Shown: positions 17,084-26,657, numbered from the stretch's first letter. The stretch is DNA of 64,000 nucleotides from JAFDXJ01 sp039811225 (GCA_039811225.1 JBDHYG010000011.1:19842-83841), one strand, 5' to 3'. The notes: generated by a model from the sequence alone, not told the origin. Translations and numbers: made by a program.

Positions 17084-17917
17084 ATGAAAAAAGTATATTG
17101 TTGTATTCTTGGTATGTTAGGCGTCTTTATCGGCAGAAGCCAGTTTTATTACACGGATATCATTACCACACAACAAACCAATGCACAATATCTTTTATTA
17201 AAACAAAATAAAATTCATACGGTTTCTGCCAAAAGTTATGACCCGGATCAGCAACTTTCCCCGGACTTCAAACTGGAACAGGTAATTGCTCAGGACCAGC
17301 AAAGCATTACAACTAATTCCCTTGCCGTAAATACCGGCAATACAATTTCAACTTCTTATTATCATGATAACCGGTTGGTGAAAACAATTGACAGCAGTGA
17401 AAATTTGCTTAGTATCGTGCAATACGAATACGATTCCGAAAATAATATCGTGCAAATTACCACAACCACAACCGATCATTTTATGGGCAGCAGGTCGGAA
17501 GAAAAACATGAATGGTTTTATGAAAACGGGCAACCAAAGCAAATGATACGAATCAAAAATAATACGGATACTACATTCGTAACTTTTGAAAAAGATAATG
17601 CGGGGAATATTTCCGCTGAAAAATGGACTAAGCAAAAACGGCTTATCGAGCAATATTACTACTATTACAATGAAGCAAATTTGCTCACTGATATTGTGCG
17701 CTATAACAGTAAGGCCAAACGCCTTTTACCGGATTTCACATTTGATTATGATACACAAGACCGGGTTGTTCATTTCACGCAGGTACTCAATGGTGCTGCT
17801 AATTACCTGAGTTGGCTTTATGTATATTTGCCCAATGGGTTAAAAGATACAGAGTCCTGTTTTGACAAACAAAAGCTCCCTGTCGGGAAAATTGTTTTTG
17901 AATACCAAACTTTTTAA
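17084..17917 (+). CDS. Secreted YD-repeat-like protein of unknown function
   Basis: The 277-residue protein begins with a signal peptide-like MKKVYCCILGMLGVFIGRSQ and is otherwise rich in Tyr, Asn, Asp and Thr. Several segments look like degenerate YD/RHS repeats: VQYEYDSENNIVQIT, WFYENGQPKQMIRI, YYYYNEANLLTDIVRYNS, DFTFDYDTQDRVVHF. Such beta-strand repeats occur in surface proteins of Bacteroidota. No catalytic motif and no T9SS sorting domain are seen. It is divergent from mazG and lies two bases upstream of a small membrane protein gene, with which it is probably transcribed. Confidence 0.7.
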   Translation: MKKVYCCILGMLGVFIGRSQFYYTDIITTQQTNAQYLLLKQNKIHTVSAKSYDPDQQLSPDFKLEQVIAQDQQSITTNSLAVNTGNTISTSYYHDNRLVKTIDSSENLLSIVQYEYDSENNIVQITTTTTDHFMGSRSEEKHEWFYENGQPKQMIRIKNNTDTTFVTFEKDNAGNISAEKWTKQKRLIEQYYYYYNEANLLTDIVRYNSKAKRLLPDFTFDYDTQDRVVHFTQVLNGAANYLSWLYVYLPNGLKDTESCFDKQKLPVGKIVFEYQTF

Positions 17918-17919
17918 AG

Positions 17920-18237
17920 ATGAAATTCATCCGTGATAAAGCAACGCAGGAGAAAGCCGATATTTCGGTTCATGTGTTTAATGGTGCCATTTCTATGGCA
18001 GGTGTTAGTGTTACTGTTATTGCATTATTCCGCGTATTAAAAATGAATACCTACACTTATGCGGATGAAATTCTGTCTTTTAATTTAATTATTTTACTGG
18101 CATCTGCTTTCTTCGCCTATTCTTCATTACGCCAGGGCCGCAGTAACCGGCTGGAATTATTTGCTGACATCTTATTCTTCCTCGGCATGTGCATCATGCT
18201 GGTTGTTGGTTTTATTATTGTGTACACTTCTTACTAA
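17920..18237 (+). CDS. Small membrane protein of unknown function (three helices)
   Basis: This protein of 105 residues has three hydrophobic segments: around 27-45 (GAISMAGVSVTVIALF), 55-72 (ILSFNLIILLASAFFAYSSL) and 83-104 (ILFFLGMCIMLVVGFIIVYT). A short basic N-terminus suggests a cytoplasmic start. I do not recognise the family. The two-base gap from the YD-like gene suggests one operon; the SET-domain gene converges on it. Confidence 0.7.
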   Translation: MKFIRDKATQEKADISVHVFNGAISMAGVSVTVIALFRVLKMNTYTYADEILSFNLIILLASAFFAYSSLRQGRSNRLELFADILFFLGMCIMLVVGFIIVYTSY

Positions 18238-18248
18238 TTTCCGATTTG

Positions 18249-18632
18249 TCAGACGGCATCAAACCATACCGGGTTATTATTATCCGGGTCAGCATGGTAG
18301 TTAATAAAAAGTTCATCACCTTTCCGGATTGGCTGAACAGTCATGATCTGCATGACCCGTTGTTCGAAATCCATTTCATACACACAATTGGCGGGTGCCC
18401 GGTGATTGTACAGGGAAAGATATCCCAGGGCGATACAAGCTTGTTTTCTGTTTTTACCCCATTCAAAAATATAATCAAACAATCGTGTCTTTTCAACGAG
18501 TATCCTTTCTGAGGCAGATAACACAATAACCGGGGATATTTCCACAATGGTATGGGCTGGAATATTTTTCGTGGTAAAAACCCCACGGCCCTTTTTCCCC
18601 GAAGGGGCAATACATAAAAAAGGTAAAATCAT
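18249..18632 (-). CDS. SET domain protein (putative protein-lysine methyltransferase)
   Basis: At 127 residues this is little more than a SET core. The N-terminal motif GKKGRGVFTTKNIPAHTIVE, the pseudoknot motif YNHRAPANCVYEMDF (an NHxxxxN type) and IRKGDELFINYHAD near the C-terminus are the standard SAM- and lysine-binding elements. No pre- or post-SET region is visible. The family transfers methyl groups from SAM to lysine side chains; bacterial substrates are mostly unknown. It is a single gene between convergent neighbours. Activity is inferred from motifs. Confidence 0.85.
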   Translation of the reverse strand: MILPFLCIAPSGKKGRGVFTTKNIPAHTIVEISPVIVLSASERILVEKTRLFDYIFEWGKNRKQACIALGYLSLYNHRAPANCVYEMDFEQRVMQIMTVQPIRKGDELFINYHADPDNNNPVWFDAV

Positions 18633-18735
18633 TTGCGGGTTACTATTAACCTTGAAGTTACTGCCTGTCCATTAAAAAAATTATAAGTTATGAAAAAAAA
18701 TATGATAAGCACACGTGGCAACTTAAATTTGCCGT

Positions 18736-20142
18736 ATGAGCCTGGAGACAAAACAGCCGACCATTCAAGAACAATTTGAACAATTACTGGAGCAGCATGA
18801 CAGGAAAGGGCTGGGCGATTTTTTAAATGATCAGAATATCAGCGATGTGGTCAAACTGATAGAGGAATATCCCGATCAGAATAAAGAAATCATATCTGAT
18901 ATGGCGATCCACCGGGCAGCGAGTGTATTTAAAATCCTGGATATTTCAGACCAACGAAAAATTGTAAAGGAACTCCACCCACACAAGACCGCCGAACTAC
19001 TCAACGAGTTGCAACCTGATGACCGTACGGATTTCTTCGAAGAATTACCAAAAGAAGCCTTGCGCAACCTCCTAAAATTATTGGACCCGGAGGAACGAAA
19101 AATCACTTTATCGCTGCTTGGCTATCCTGAAGATAGTGTGGGCCGGTTGATGACGCCGGATTATGTATATGTTCATTCTTACAATACGGTGGCCTATGTA
19201 CTTGATGTCATCCGGAAAGTGGCTAAGAATATTGAAACCATCGATGTGATCTATGTCATCAACCAGAAAGGGGAATTACTGGATGACATACGTATCCGGG
19301 ATATAATTCTTGCTCCCCCTGAAAAGAAAGTAGAAGAACTCATGGACGGTCGTTTTGTTGCCCTGAATGTGAATGACGACCAGGAGCAGGCCAACCAGGT
19401 TTTCCAAATGAATAACCGGGTAGCTTTACCGGTTACCGATGACAATAATATTTTATTGGGAATTGTGACGATTGATGATATGTTTTGGGTTGCCAATGAA
19501 GAGTACAGTGAGGATATTCAAAAGATCGGTGGTACGGAGGCATTGGATGAACCTTACCTGGATACGCCTTTTTTCAAACTCATCAAAAAAAGAGCGGGTT
19601 GGTTAATCATTTTATTTATCGGGGAATTATTCACAGCAACAGCCATGGCTTATTTCAGTGACGAAATAGGTAAAGCGGTGGTGCTTTCCCTGTTTGTTCC
19701 TCTTATCATGAGTAGTGGGGGGAACAGTGGCTCGCAAGCTTCCACACTGATCATCCAGGCCATGGCAGTCGGTGATATTAAATTGACAGACTGGTGGCGG
19801 GTAATTCGCCGGGAAGTTTTCAGCGGCCTGGTATTAGGTGGTATTTTAGGTTTAATTGGTTTTACCCGTATCACCATTTGGCATTTTGCCATGGCCAATG
19901 GCCTCATTGAAAACTTATATGGTGAACATTGGTTGGGTATTGCGGCTACGGTAGGCGTTTCGCTGATCGGTGTAGTGCTTTGGGGCACTTTAAGTGGATC
20001 CACACTACCGCTAATTCTAAAAAAGTTTGGCGCTGACCCGGCTGCTTCTTCTGCTCCTTTTGTCGCTACCCTGGTAGATGTTACCGGGCTGATCATTTAT
20101 TTTTCTGTTGCGTATTTATTTCTTGCCGGTGTTTTATTATAA
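18736..20142 (+). CDS. mgtE: Magnesium transporter MgtE
   Basis: The 468-residue channel for Mg2+ has the three standard parts. The N domain (LLNELQPDDRTDFFEELPKE) is followed by paired CBS domains (LMTPDYVYVHSYNTVAYVLD, ILAPPEKKVEELMDGRF) and a five-helix pore domain from about residue 285, including PLIMSSGGNSGSQASTLIIQ, the ion-selecting segment. The cytoplasmic domains close the pore when Mg2+ is high. A TAAATTTG box at 18724-18731 ends four bases before the ATG, so the transcript may be nearly leaderless. A shared terminator separates it from dnaK. Confidence 0.95.
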   Translation: MSLETKQPTIQEQFEQLLEQHDRKGLGDFLNDQNISDVVKLIEEYPDQNKEIISDMAIHRAASVFKILDISDQRKIVKELHPHKTAELLNELQPDDRTDFFEELPKEALRNLLKLLDPEERKITLSLLGYPEDSVGRLMTPDYVYVHSYNTVAYVLDVIRKVAKNIETIDVIYVINQKGELLDDIRIRDIILAPPEKKVEELMDGRFVALNVNDDQEQANQVFQMNNRVALPVTDDNNILLGIVTIDDMFWVANEEYSEDIQKIGGTEALDEPYLDTPFFKLIKKRAGWLIILFIGELFTATAMAYFSDEIGKAVVLSLFVPLIMSSGGNSGSQASTLIIQAMAVGDIKLTDWWRVIRREVFSGLVLGGILGLIGFTRITIWHFAMANGLIENLYGEHWLGIAATVGVSLIGVVLWGTLSGSTLPLILKKFGADPAASSAPFVATLVDVTGLIIYFSVAYLFLAGVLL

Positions 20143-20192
20143 GAAATCATTATTTGCATTCTCAAGTTTTATAGTCAGGCTAACAAAATAAT

Positions 20193-20222
20193 AAAGCCCT
20201 ACACAAATAGTGCAGGGCTTTA
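20193..20222. terminator. Bidirectional terminator between mgtE and dnaK
   Basis: AAAGCCCT and AGGGCTTT form the stem around a loop that includes CAC/GTG pairing. A-rich sequence lies on the left and T on the right, so it can serve both convergent genes. Confidence 0.8.
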
Positions 20223-20239
20223 AAATCTATCCAAAACGA

Positions 20240-22153
20240 TTATTTCACTTCTTCAAATTCCGCATCAGTTACTGTATCACTTCCGGCATTTTCTGGTCCT
20301 GCATTATCTTGTGGTTGTGCACCATCCGTGCCGGGTTGCTGTGTGCCGGCTGCCTGTGCTTTATAGATTTCTTCGCTGGCAGCTGTCCAGGCTGTATTCA
20401 ATTCGGCCAATGCTGTATCGATGGCGGCTGCATCCTGGTTTTTATGTGCTGTTTTTAATTTTTCCAGCGCGGCTTCCAGGGGTGCTTTTTTATCTGCTGA
20501 AATTTTTTCACCAAACTCTTTCAATTGTTTTTCCGTTTGGAAAATCATGCTATCAGCCTGGTTCAGTTTTTCAATTTTTTCTTTCTCAGCTTTATCGGCA
20601 GCTTCATTGGCTTTTGCATCGGCTTTCATTTTTTCAATTTCGTCTTTGCTTAAGCCACTACCTGCCTCAATACGAATTTTTTGTTCCTTACCGGTGCCTT
20701 TATCTTTTGCACTAACATGCAACATGCCATTCGCATCTATATCGAAGGTAACTTCAATCTGCGGGACACCACGTGGAGCCGGTGGTATATCTGCCAGGTT
20801 GAACTTACCCAGGCTTTTATTATGTGCTGCCATGGGCCTTTCCCCCTGCAATACATGTATTTCTACGCCCGGCTGGTTATCACTTGCCGTAGAAAACGTT
20901 TCTGTTTTCTTGGTAGGAATAGTCGTATTGGCCGGGATCATAGTAGTCATTACACCGCCCAGTGTTTCTATACCCAGGCTTAAAGGAGTAACATCCAATA
21001 ACAACACATCTTTGATTTCCCCGGTAAGTACGGCGCCTTGAATAGCTGCACCAATAGCAACTACTTCATCTGGGTTCACACCTTTGCTTGGTTTTTTTCC
21101 AAAAAATTTCTCTACTATTTCCTGCACTTTCGGAATACGTGTACTACCTCCTACCAAAATGACTTCATCAATTTGGGATGCATTATAGCCTGCATCTTTT
21201 AACGCAATTTCGCAGGGCTTTAAGCAACGTGCAAACAGGCTATCGGCCAGTTGTTCAAATTTTGCCCGGCTTAATTTTTTTACCAGGTGCTTGGGTACAC
21301 CATCCAATGCAGTGATATAAGGTAAATTAATTTCAGTTTCCATGGAAGAACTCAACTCGATCTTGGCCTTTTCAGCTGCTTCTTTCAAACGTTGCAATGC
21401 CATCGGATCTTTGCGCAAATCTATATTCTCATCTTTCTTGAATTCTTCTGCCAGCCAGTCCATAATCACTTTATCAAAATCATCACCTCCCAGGTGAGTA
21501 TCTCCATTTGTACTTTTTACTTCAAAAACACCATCACCCAAATCCAATACAGAAATATCAAATGTACCGCCACCGAGGTCAAACACGGCGATCTTCTGAT
21601 CGGTATGTTTTTTATCCAGGCCATAAGCCAGGGCCGCAGCAGTCGGCTCATTTACTATCCGGCGTACGGTAAGTCCGGCAATTTCACCAGCTTCCTTTGT
21701 TGCCTGGCGTTGGGCATCATTAAAATATGCCGGAACCGTAATAACGGCCTCATGTACTTCCTGCCCCAGGAAATCCTCTGCTGTTTTCTTCATTTTCTGC
21801 AGAATCATCGCGGAAATTTCCTGTGGTGTATATAGCCTACCATCAATATCAATACGGACTGTATTATTGTCACCCTTTGTTACTTTATAACTCCAGTGGC
21901 TGATCTCTTCCGTTACTTCGTCATACCGGCGGCCCATAAAGCGTTTAACGCTCATGATCGTGTTATGTGGATTGGTAATTGCCTGGCGCTTTGCCGGGTC
22001 ACCAACTTTTCGCTCCCCATTTTTAAGAAATGCAACGACGCTTGGGGTTGTGCGCCTGCCTTCATCATTGGCAATAACGATGGGTTCATTTCCTTCCATT
22101 ACCGAAACACAACTATTGGTTGTACCCAGGTCGATGCCGATTATTTTTCCCAT
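20240..22153 (-). CDS. dnaK: Chaperone DnaK (Hsp70)
   Basis: The 637-residue ATP-dependent chaperone is complete. The nucleotide-binding domain shows MGKIIGIDLGTTNSCVSVME, FDLGGGTFDISVLDLGDG and ILVGGSTRIPKVQE. The linker is DVLLLDVTPLSLGIE, and the substrate-binding domain includes TTIPTKKTETFSTASDNQPG. The lid ends in an acidic tail, TVTDAEFEEVK, where EEVK replaces the EEV(D)K-like end. grpE and dnaJ are not adjacent. A weak sigma-54-like sequence upstream is discussed under rejected items. Confidence 0.98.
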   Translation of the reverse strand: MGKIIGIDLGTTNSCVSVMEGNEPIVIANDEGRRTTPSVVAFLKNGERKVGDPAKRQAITNPHNTIMSVKRFMGRRYDEVTEEISHWSYKVTKGDNNTVRIDIDGRLYTPQEISAMILQKMKKTAEDFLGQEVHEAVITVPAYFNDAQRQATKEAGEIAGLTVRRIVNEPTAAALAYGLDKKHTDQKIAVFDLGGGTFDISVLDLGDGVFEVKSTNGDTHLGGDDFDKVIMDWLAEEFKKDENIDLRKDPMALQRLKEAAEKAKIELSSSMETEINLPYITALDGVPKHLVKKLSRAKFEQLADSLFARCLKPCEIALKDAGYNASQIDEVILVGGSTRIPKVQEIVEKFFGKKPSKGVNPDEVVAIGAAIQGAVLTGEIKDVLLLDVTPLSLGIETLGGVMTTMIPANTTIPTKKTETFSTASDNQPGVEIHVLQGERPMAAHNKSLGKFNLADIPPAPRGVPQIEVTFDIDANGMLHVSAKDKGTGKEQKIRIEAGSGLSKDEIEKMKADAKANEAADKAEKEKIEKLNQADSMIFQTEKQLKEFGEKISADKKAPLEAALEKLKTAHKNQDAAAIDTALAELNTAWTAASEEIYKAQAAGTQQPGTDGAQPQDNAGPENAGSDTVTDAEFEEVK

Positions 22154-22268
22154 ATTCTTTAATTTAATTAACTGATAGTAAATTCCACGGACTTAATGAC
22201 AATCTTTATGCCATTGGAAAAAAGGTGAAAAATTGGCAGAATATAAACAATGACCTCCTATAAGCCAG

Positions 22269-23948
22269 TTACCAGAATATGGTGTACAGCGCCGTCAGGA
22301 TTGCTATGACGATAAGCATACCAATGGCAAAGGATGGCGATACTTTGTAGGAAACGGTATCTGATTCCAGTTTATTTGTATCCGTCATTTTTTTGGGGGA
22401 TAAAATACTGATGAAATACATAAAGATGATACAAATGACAAATACAATGGCCATCCTGTCGAGAAAGGGTATCTCATATAGGCCGTCTTTATTTTTTTGT
22501 GCAAAACCAATAGGTGCGAGGAAAGATAAGTCCATCATCCGGGGAAGGAATTTAAAAAAGACTGAAAATACAAATCCCCCGATCGTGGCAAATAATGCCG
22601 CTGCTGATGTAGTTCTTTTCCAGAAAAAGCCTAATAAAAACATGGCAAAAATCCCCGGCGATACAAATCCGGTATATTCCTGTATATACTGGAAACCCTG
22701 TTTGCCTTCGCCCATTAATTTTTCTCCTAATGTGAATGCTAACAGAATAGCAATGACCATACTGATTACTACGACAATTTTTCCCGTCCAGACAAGATGC
22801 TTTTCATCTGCCTTTTTGTGAATAGCTTTTTTATAAATATCCAGGGTAAAAATGGTAGCAATACTGTTTACTTTTCCCGCTAAAGATGCTACAATAGCAG
22901 CTGTCAGTGCAGCAAAAGACAAGCCTCTTAAGCCATCCGGCAAAAGGGATAACAAAGATGGATACGCTTTATTCACATCGGTAATACCCTGCGAATTCAA
23001 CATCTCCTGCTGGAAAAAACCTTTTTGATATAAAACATAAGCGGCAATCCCCGGTAATACAACTATCATGGGCATGAGGAGTTTCAGAAATGCCGCAAAC
23101 AATAAACCCTTGCGGGCAGTGGGCACACTGGCGCCCAGTGCTCTTTGCGTAATATATTGGTTACAGCCCCAGTAATTCAGGTTGGCAATCCACATACCAC
23201 CGATCAATACACTGATCCCCGGCAAGTCAAGGTAATTGGGGTTCCCGGGTTTCAGTATCATGTGAAAATGTTCCGGGGCTTCAGTCGTGAGCAATGAGAA
23301 GCCTTTTAGGATACTGCTTTCACCAGCCTGGGAGGCTATAAGTTTTAATCCGTAATAAGTTGCAGCCAGGCCACCGATGATCAGGAAAAATACCTGGATG
23401 ACATCCGTATAACCAATTACTTTCATGCCCCCCAATGTAATGAGGATGGCAAAAATAGAAAGCAGCACTATGCATAAACCTATCGGCAGCCCGGAGATTC
23501 CACTCACGGCTAAAGCACCTAAATATAAAATGGATAAAAGGTTTACAATAATATACAGCATGAGCCAGAAGATCGCCATGATCATAGCCACCGTTCCATT
23601 ATAGCGCTGGTGAAGGAATTGCGGCATGGTGTAAATATTATTCCGGATATACACCGGGATAAAAAAGAGGGCGACAACCAGCAAGGTTGCTGCCGACATC
23701 CATTCATAGCTGGAAATAGCCAGGCCAATTTGAAAGCCCGAACCACTCATACCAATAAACTGTTCTGCAGAAATATTGGATGCAATCAGGGAAGCACCAA
23801 TGGCCCACCAGGTAAGCGAACCTTCTGCCAGGAAATAATCTTTAGTACCCGTTTCAGCTTTTTTCTTGCGCTTATAAATCCAAATGCCATAGATGGAAAC
23901 GATCAGAAAGTAAATCAGGAAAATGATGTAACCAGATGTACTCAGCAT
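22269..23948 (-). CDS. Sodium/solute symporter, SSS family (SGLT-like)
   Basis: This transporter has 559 residues, about 14 membrane helices and the SSS fold. Key segments are DYFLAEGSLTWWAIGASLIA, SNISAEQFIGMSGSG, the WIANLNYWGCNQYITQRALG signature near residue 270, and SLAGKVNSIATIFTLDIYKK. The YW-CNQYITQRAL stretch is typical of sugar-transporting members such as vSGLT, so a sugar or inositol substrate is likely but not certain. It starts 24 bases after the prfB stop and might be co-transcribed with it. Confidence 0.88.
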   Translation of the reverse strand: MLSTSGYIIFLIYFLIVSIYGIWIYKRKKKAETGTKDYFLAEGSLTWWAIGASLIASNISAEQFIGMSGSGFQIGLAISSYEWMSAATLLVVALFFIPVYIRNNIYTMPQFLHQRYNGTVAMIMAIFWLMLYIIVNLLSILYLGALAVSGISGLPIGLCIVLLSIFAILITLGGMKVIGYTDVIQVFFLIIGGLAATYYGLKLIASQAGESSILKGFSLLTTEAPEHFHMILKPGNPNYLDLPGISVLIGGMWIANLNYWGCNQYITQRALGASVPTARKGLLFAAFLKLLMPMIVVLPGIAAYVLYQKGFFQQEMLNSQGITDVNKAYPSLLSLLPDGLRGLSFAALTAAIVASLAGKVNSIATIFTLDIYKKAIHKKADEKHLVWTGKIVVVISMVIAILLAFTLGEKLMGEGKQGFQYIQEYTGFVSPGIFAMFLLGFFWKRTTSAAALFATIGGFVFSVFFKFLPRMMDLSFLAPIGFAQKNKDGLYEIPFLDRMAIVFVICIIFMYFISILSPKKMTDTNKLESDTVSYKVSPSFAIGMLIVIAILTALYTIFW

Positions 23949-23971
23949 AAATTATAATTGTAAAAAGTTAA

Positions 23972-25058
23972 TCAGTTTTCTTTTTCCATCATCAGGTAGG
24001 CTTTGATAAAACCATCTATTTCGCCATCCATCACGGGTTGCACATTGCCTACTTCAAAACCGGTACGATGATCTTTGATCATCTTATATGGATGAAACAC
24101 ATAACTCCTGATCTGGCTGCCCCATTCAATTTTTTTCTTTGTCGCATTCGTGGCATTTTTTGCTTCTTCCTGTTTACGGATCTCTTCTTCATACAAGCGA
24201 CTCTTCAGCATTTTCAAAGCCAGTTCCCTGTTTTCCCCCTGGGTGCGCGATTGTTGACACTCAATAATAATTCCACTGGGTATATGTTTCAACCGTACGG
24301 CAGTTTCTACTTTGTTTACATTTTGTCCGCCTTTACCCCCACTACGGTAAAACGACCATTCCAGGTCAGCCGGGTTTACATTTATTTCAATACTTTCATC
24401 TATCAACGGATAAATAAACACACTGGCAAAAGAAGTATGGCGACGCGCATTACTGTCAAAAGGTGAAATACGAACCAACCTATGGACGCCACTTTCTGCT
24501 TTTAAAAAACCATAAGCAAAGGGGCCATCAAATTGTAATGTTGCCGATTTAATACCGGCACCTTCTCCTTCCTGGAAATCCAGCTCCGTCACTTTCCAAC
24601 CCTCTTTTTCACCATACATACGATACATGCGCAATAACATTTCTGCCCAGTCCTGGCTTTCGGTACCACCTGCCCCGGGATTGATTTGTAAAACCGCGGG
24701 CAATTCATCTTCCGGTTTATTTAATGTGCTTTTAAATTCTGCATCTTCCACCTGTTGTACCGCCAGGTCAAATGCCTTTTTCGTTTCATCTTCCGTGGCA
24801 TCCCCCATTTTCCAGAAATCAAAAAGCACGGCAAAATCTTCTACAGCGGTCTGCACATCTTTATACATTTTCAGCCAGAACTCATTCAGCTTTATTTCTT
24901 TCATAATGGCTGTGGCCCGGTCATTGTCATCCCAGAATCCCGGCGATAATGATAATTGCCTGTCTTGTGCTACTTTTTCTACCCGTTGATCGTAGTCAAA
25001 GAAACCTCCTTAGAACGGCAACACGTTCCCTTAATGTTTTGATTTGTTCTATTGTCAT
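23972..25058 (-). CDS. prfB: Peptide chain release factor 2, with programmed +1 frameshift
   Basis: RF2 releases proteins at UGA and UAA. The first reading frame begins at the ATG at 25056-25058 (MTIEQIKTLRERVAVLRRFL) and ends at an in-frame TGA at 24996-24998. The slip sequence reads AGGAGGTTTCTTTGAC, the universal prfB arrangement: an SD-like AGGAGG, CTT, TGA, C. A +1 shift continues as DYDQRVEKVAQDRQ and on to the stop at 23972, giving 361 residues. The UGA-recognising SPF is present in RISPFDSNARRH, and the catalytic GGQ in SGGKGGQNVNKVE. A start at the internal Met at 24904 would lose part of domain 1 and is rejected. Confidence 0.97.
24995..25010 (-). other. Programmed +1 frameshift site of prfB
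   Basis: On the reverse strand: AGGAGG, TTT, CTT, TGA, C. The internal SD-like AGGAGG, the slippery CTT and the TGA-C stop context match the autoregulatory site in which low RF2 favours the shift. Shifted reading resumes at 24997. Confidence 0.93.
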
Positions 25059-25175
25059 AAAACGAAAATAAGTCCTTTGCATGAATGCAGAAAATCAAAC
25101 ATTATCTTCCTCCGTTTTTCCGGGGCAATGCAAGATTTTAATTGATAATTTTGTACGCTGAAGAAAAGCATACAC

Positions 25176-26177
25176 ATGAAGTTTGAAGTAGGCGACGAAG
25201 TAATTGTGCTCTTAACAAAAGAAGAAGGTAAAATCATAGAACGGATCAATGAGGAAACCGTAGTGGTAGAAGTGCGTGGCGTAAAATTTCCTGCCCATGT
25301 GAAACAATTGGATTTTCCGTATTTCCATCGTTTCAGCAAACCAAAACAAGTCACCAAAAAACCGGAGAAAAAATATATTGATGACCTTCCCAAAGAAAAA
25401 CAAAAAGCACAAACCGGCATCCGGGAAGAGGGCATTTCCCTGTCGGTGGTTCCGGTATTTATCTTCGATGAATATGATGATGAGATTGTTGATTCATTAA
25501 AATTATTCCTTGTCAATAAAACCAATGCAGCCATTCATTTTTCCTATCAGCAATATGTAAACGGCCGATCGGTATTTGAACTTACGAATGAGCTCCCGGC
25601 CTTCAAGGATTTTTACCTGCATGATATCCCTTTTGCAGAAATCAATGATTCACCGGCTTTTCATTTTTTATTCTCGTTGGTCAGCCCGCAAAAAGATAAA
25701 GCCGAAGAAGCCAATGTCGTTCTCAAACCCCGGGCTAAACAGTTTTTCCGGCAATTGGAAATCATGAAAGAAAAAAATGATCCACTTGTTTCTTTTTTAT
25801 TGCTTGAAAAATACCCGGATAAGAAAAGCTCCACTGACCTGCCTGATTTTATTATACCTGCTCATTTAAAAAGAAAGCCGGCACTTTCAGTCCCGGCCCG
25901 ATCCATTGTGGACCTGCATATTGAAAAACTCGTGAGCGACTGGAAAAGCATGAGCAATTTTGAAATTTTGCAATTACAACTCGATGAATTTGAGAAATGG
26001 TTCCGGCTTGCCGTTGAACAACATTTAGTATCCTTCATCATCATCCATGGAATTGGTTCGGGAAAATTGCGCGATGAAATTCATAGCCTGCTTAATACCA
26101 AAAAAGAAGTCCGCTATTTCATCAATCAATATGACCCACGATTCGGTTATGGCGCTACTGAAATTTTCCTGAAATAA
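25176..26177 (+). CDS. DUF2027 protein with C-terminal Smr domain
   Basis: The 333-residue protein has an N-terminal SH3/tudor-like segment (KFEVGDEVIVLLTKEEGKII), a charged linker, a beta-rich DUF2027 middle region (about 80-230) and a C-terminal Smr domain. The Smr motifs are VDLHIEKLV and FIIIHGIGSGKLRDEIHSLL. Smr domains of the MutS2 type bind or nick branched DNA or collided-ribosome mRNA. The N-terminal part resembles MutS2 near its KOW-like domain, but no ATPase is present. Cellular role is unproven. A TAATTTTG box at 25146-25153 may be its promoter. It is divergent from prfB. Confidence 0.82.
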   Translation: MKFEVGDEVIVLLTKEEGKIIERINEETVVVEVRGVKFPAHVKQLDFPYFHRFSKPKQVTKKPEKKYIDDLPKEKQKAQTGIREEGISLSVVPVFIFDEYDDEIVDSLKLFLVNKTNAAIHFSYQQYVNGRSVFELTNELPAFKDFYLHDIPFAEINDSPAFHFLFSLVSPQKDKAEEANVVLKPRAKQFFRQLEIMKEKNDPLVSFLLLEKYPDKKSSTDLPDFIIPAHLKRKPALSVPARSIVDLHIEKLVSDWKSMSNFEILQLQLDEFEKWFRLAVEQHLVSFIIIHGIGSGKLRDEIHSLLNTKKEVRYFINQYDPRFGYGATEIFLK

Positions 26178-26249
26178 GCAGGTGCTTCAAATACAAGTAG
26201 CTTTTTTATTACTCCGGCAACCGCAGGTATGTGTAGCGGGCATTTTCAT

Positions 26250-26257
26250 TATCTTTG
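26250..26257 (+). promoter_or_regulatory. -7 element of the RNase P RNA promoter
   Basis: TATCTTTG matches TAnnTTTG and ends five bases before the predicted RNA 5' end at 26262. No TTTG -33 element stands at the expected distance. Confidence 0.55.
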
Positions 26258-26261
26258 TACC

Positions 26262-26657
26262 GCTACAAACCCGCACCATCGCGGCAATTTCATCGATTGC
26301 TGAGGAAAGTCCGGGCAGCACAGAGCAGCCTTCCGGTGAATAGCCGGCTGTTTATTTTCCATGCAAATGGATAAAATAAATACGGGATAGTGCCACAGAA
26401 AATAACCGTCATCACAGCAATGTGGCGATAAGGGTGAAAATGTGAGGTAAGCGCTCACGTCGTGGTATAGTAATATACCAGGAGGGTAAACCCAGGGTGC
26501 TGAAATGCCATATAAACTCCGGTTGCCCCGGGCAACACAGGCGGCTCGCCTGGAAGTTTCGGCTTGCGGAATGGGTAGGCAGCTACAGGTAAGCAGTAAT
26601 GTTTATCGCAGATAAATGATGGCGTAGAAACAAAACCCGGCTTATGAGGTTTGTAGC
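26262..26657 (+). ncRNA. rnpB: RNase P RNA, bacterial type A
   Basis: The catalytic RNA that matures tRNA and tmRNA 5' ends. The conserved core GAGGAAAGTCCGGGCAGCAC lies near 26300, and the 3' core AACAAAACCCGGCTTATGAG precedes the end. P1 is formed by GCTACAAACC (26262-26271) and GGTTTGTAGC (26648-26657). Length is about 396, normal for type A. A run of six T follows P1 directly, which may act with it as terminator. The next gene on the opposite strand ends at 26662. Confidence 0.95.

Noticed and set aside
20210..22175. Several long forward frames opposite dnaK (up to about 200 codons)
   Set aside because: They are antisense shadows of the strongly conserved dnaK gene and show no domain features.
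22198..22213. Sigma-54-like sequence upstream of dnaK (reverse strand TGGCATAAAGATTGTC)
   Set aside because: The -24 part TGGCA and the TTG fit, but the nearly invariant C of the -12 GC is T, and dnaK is not usually sigma-54 dependent. Too weak to call without mapping.
24904..24906. prfB start at the internal ATG near 24904
   Set aside because: The upstream frame with the programmed frameshift site gives a full-length RF2; the internal start would remove part of domain 1.
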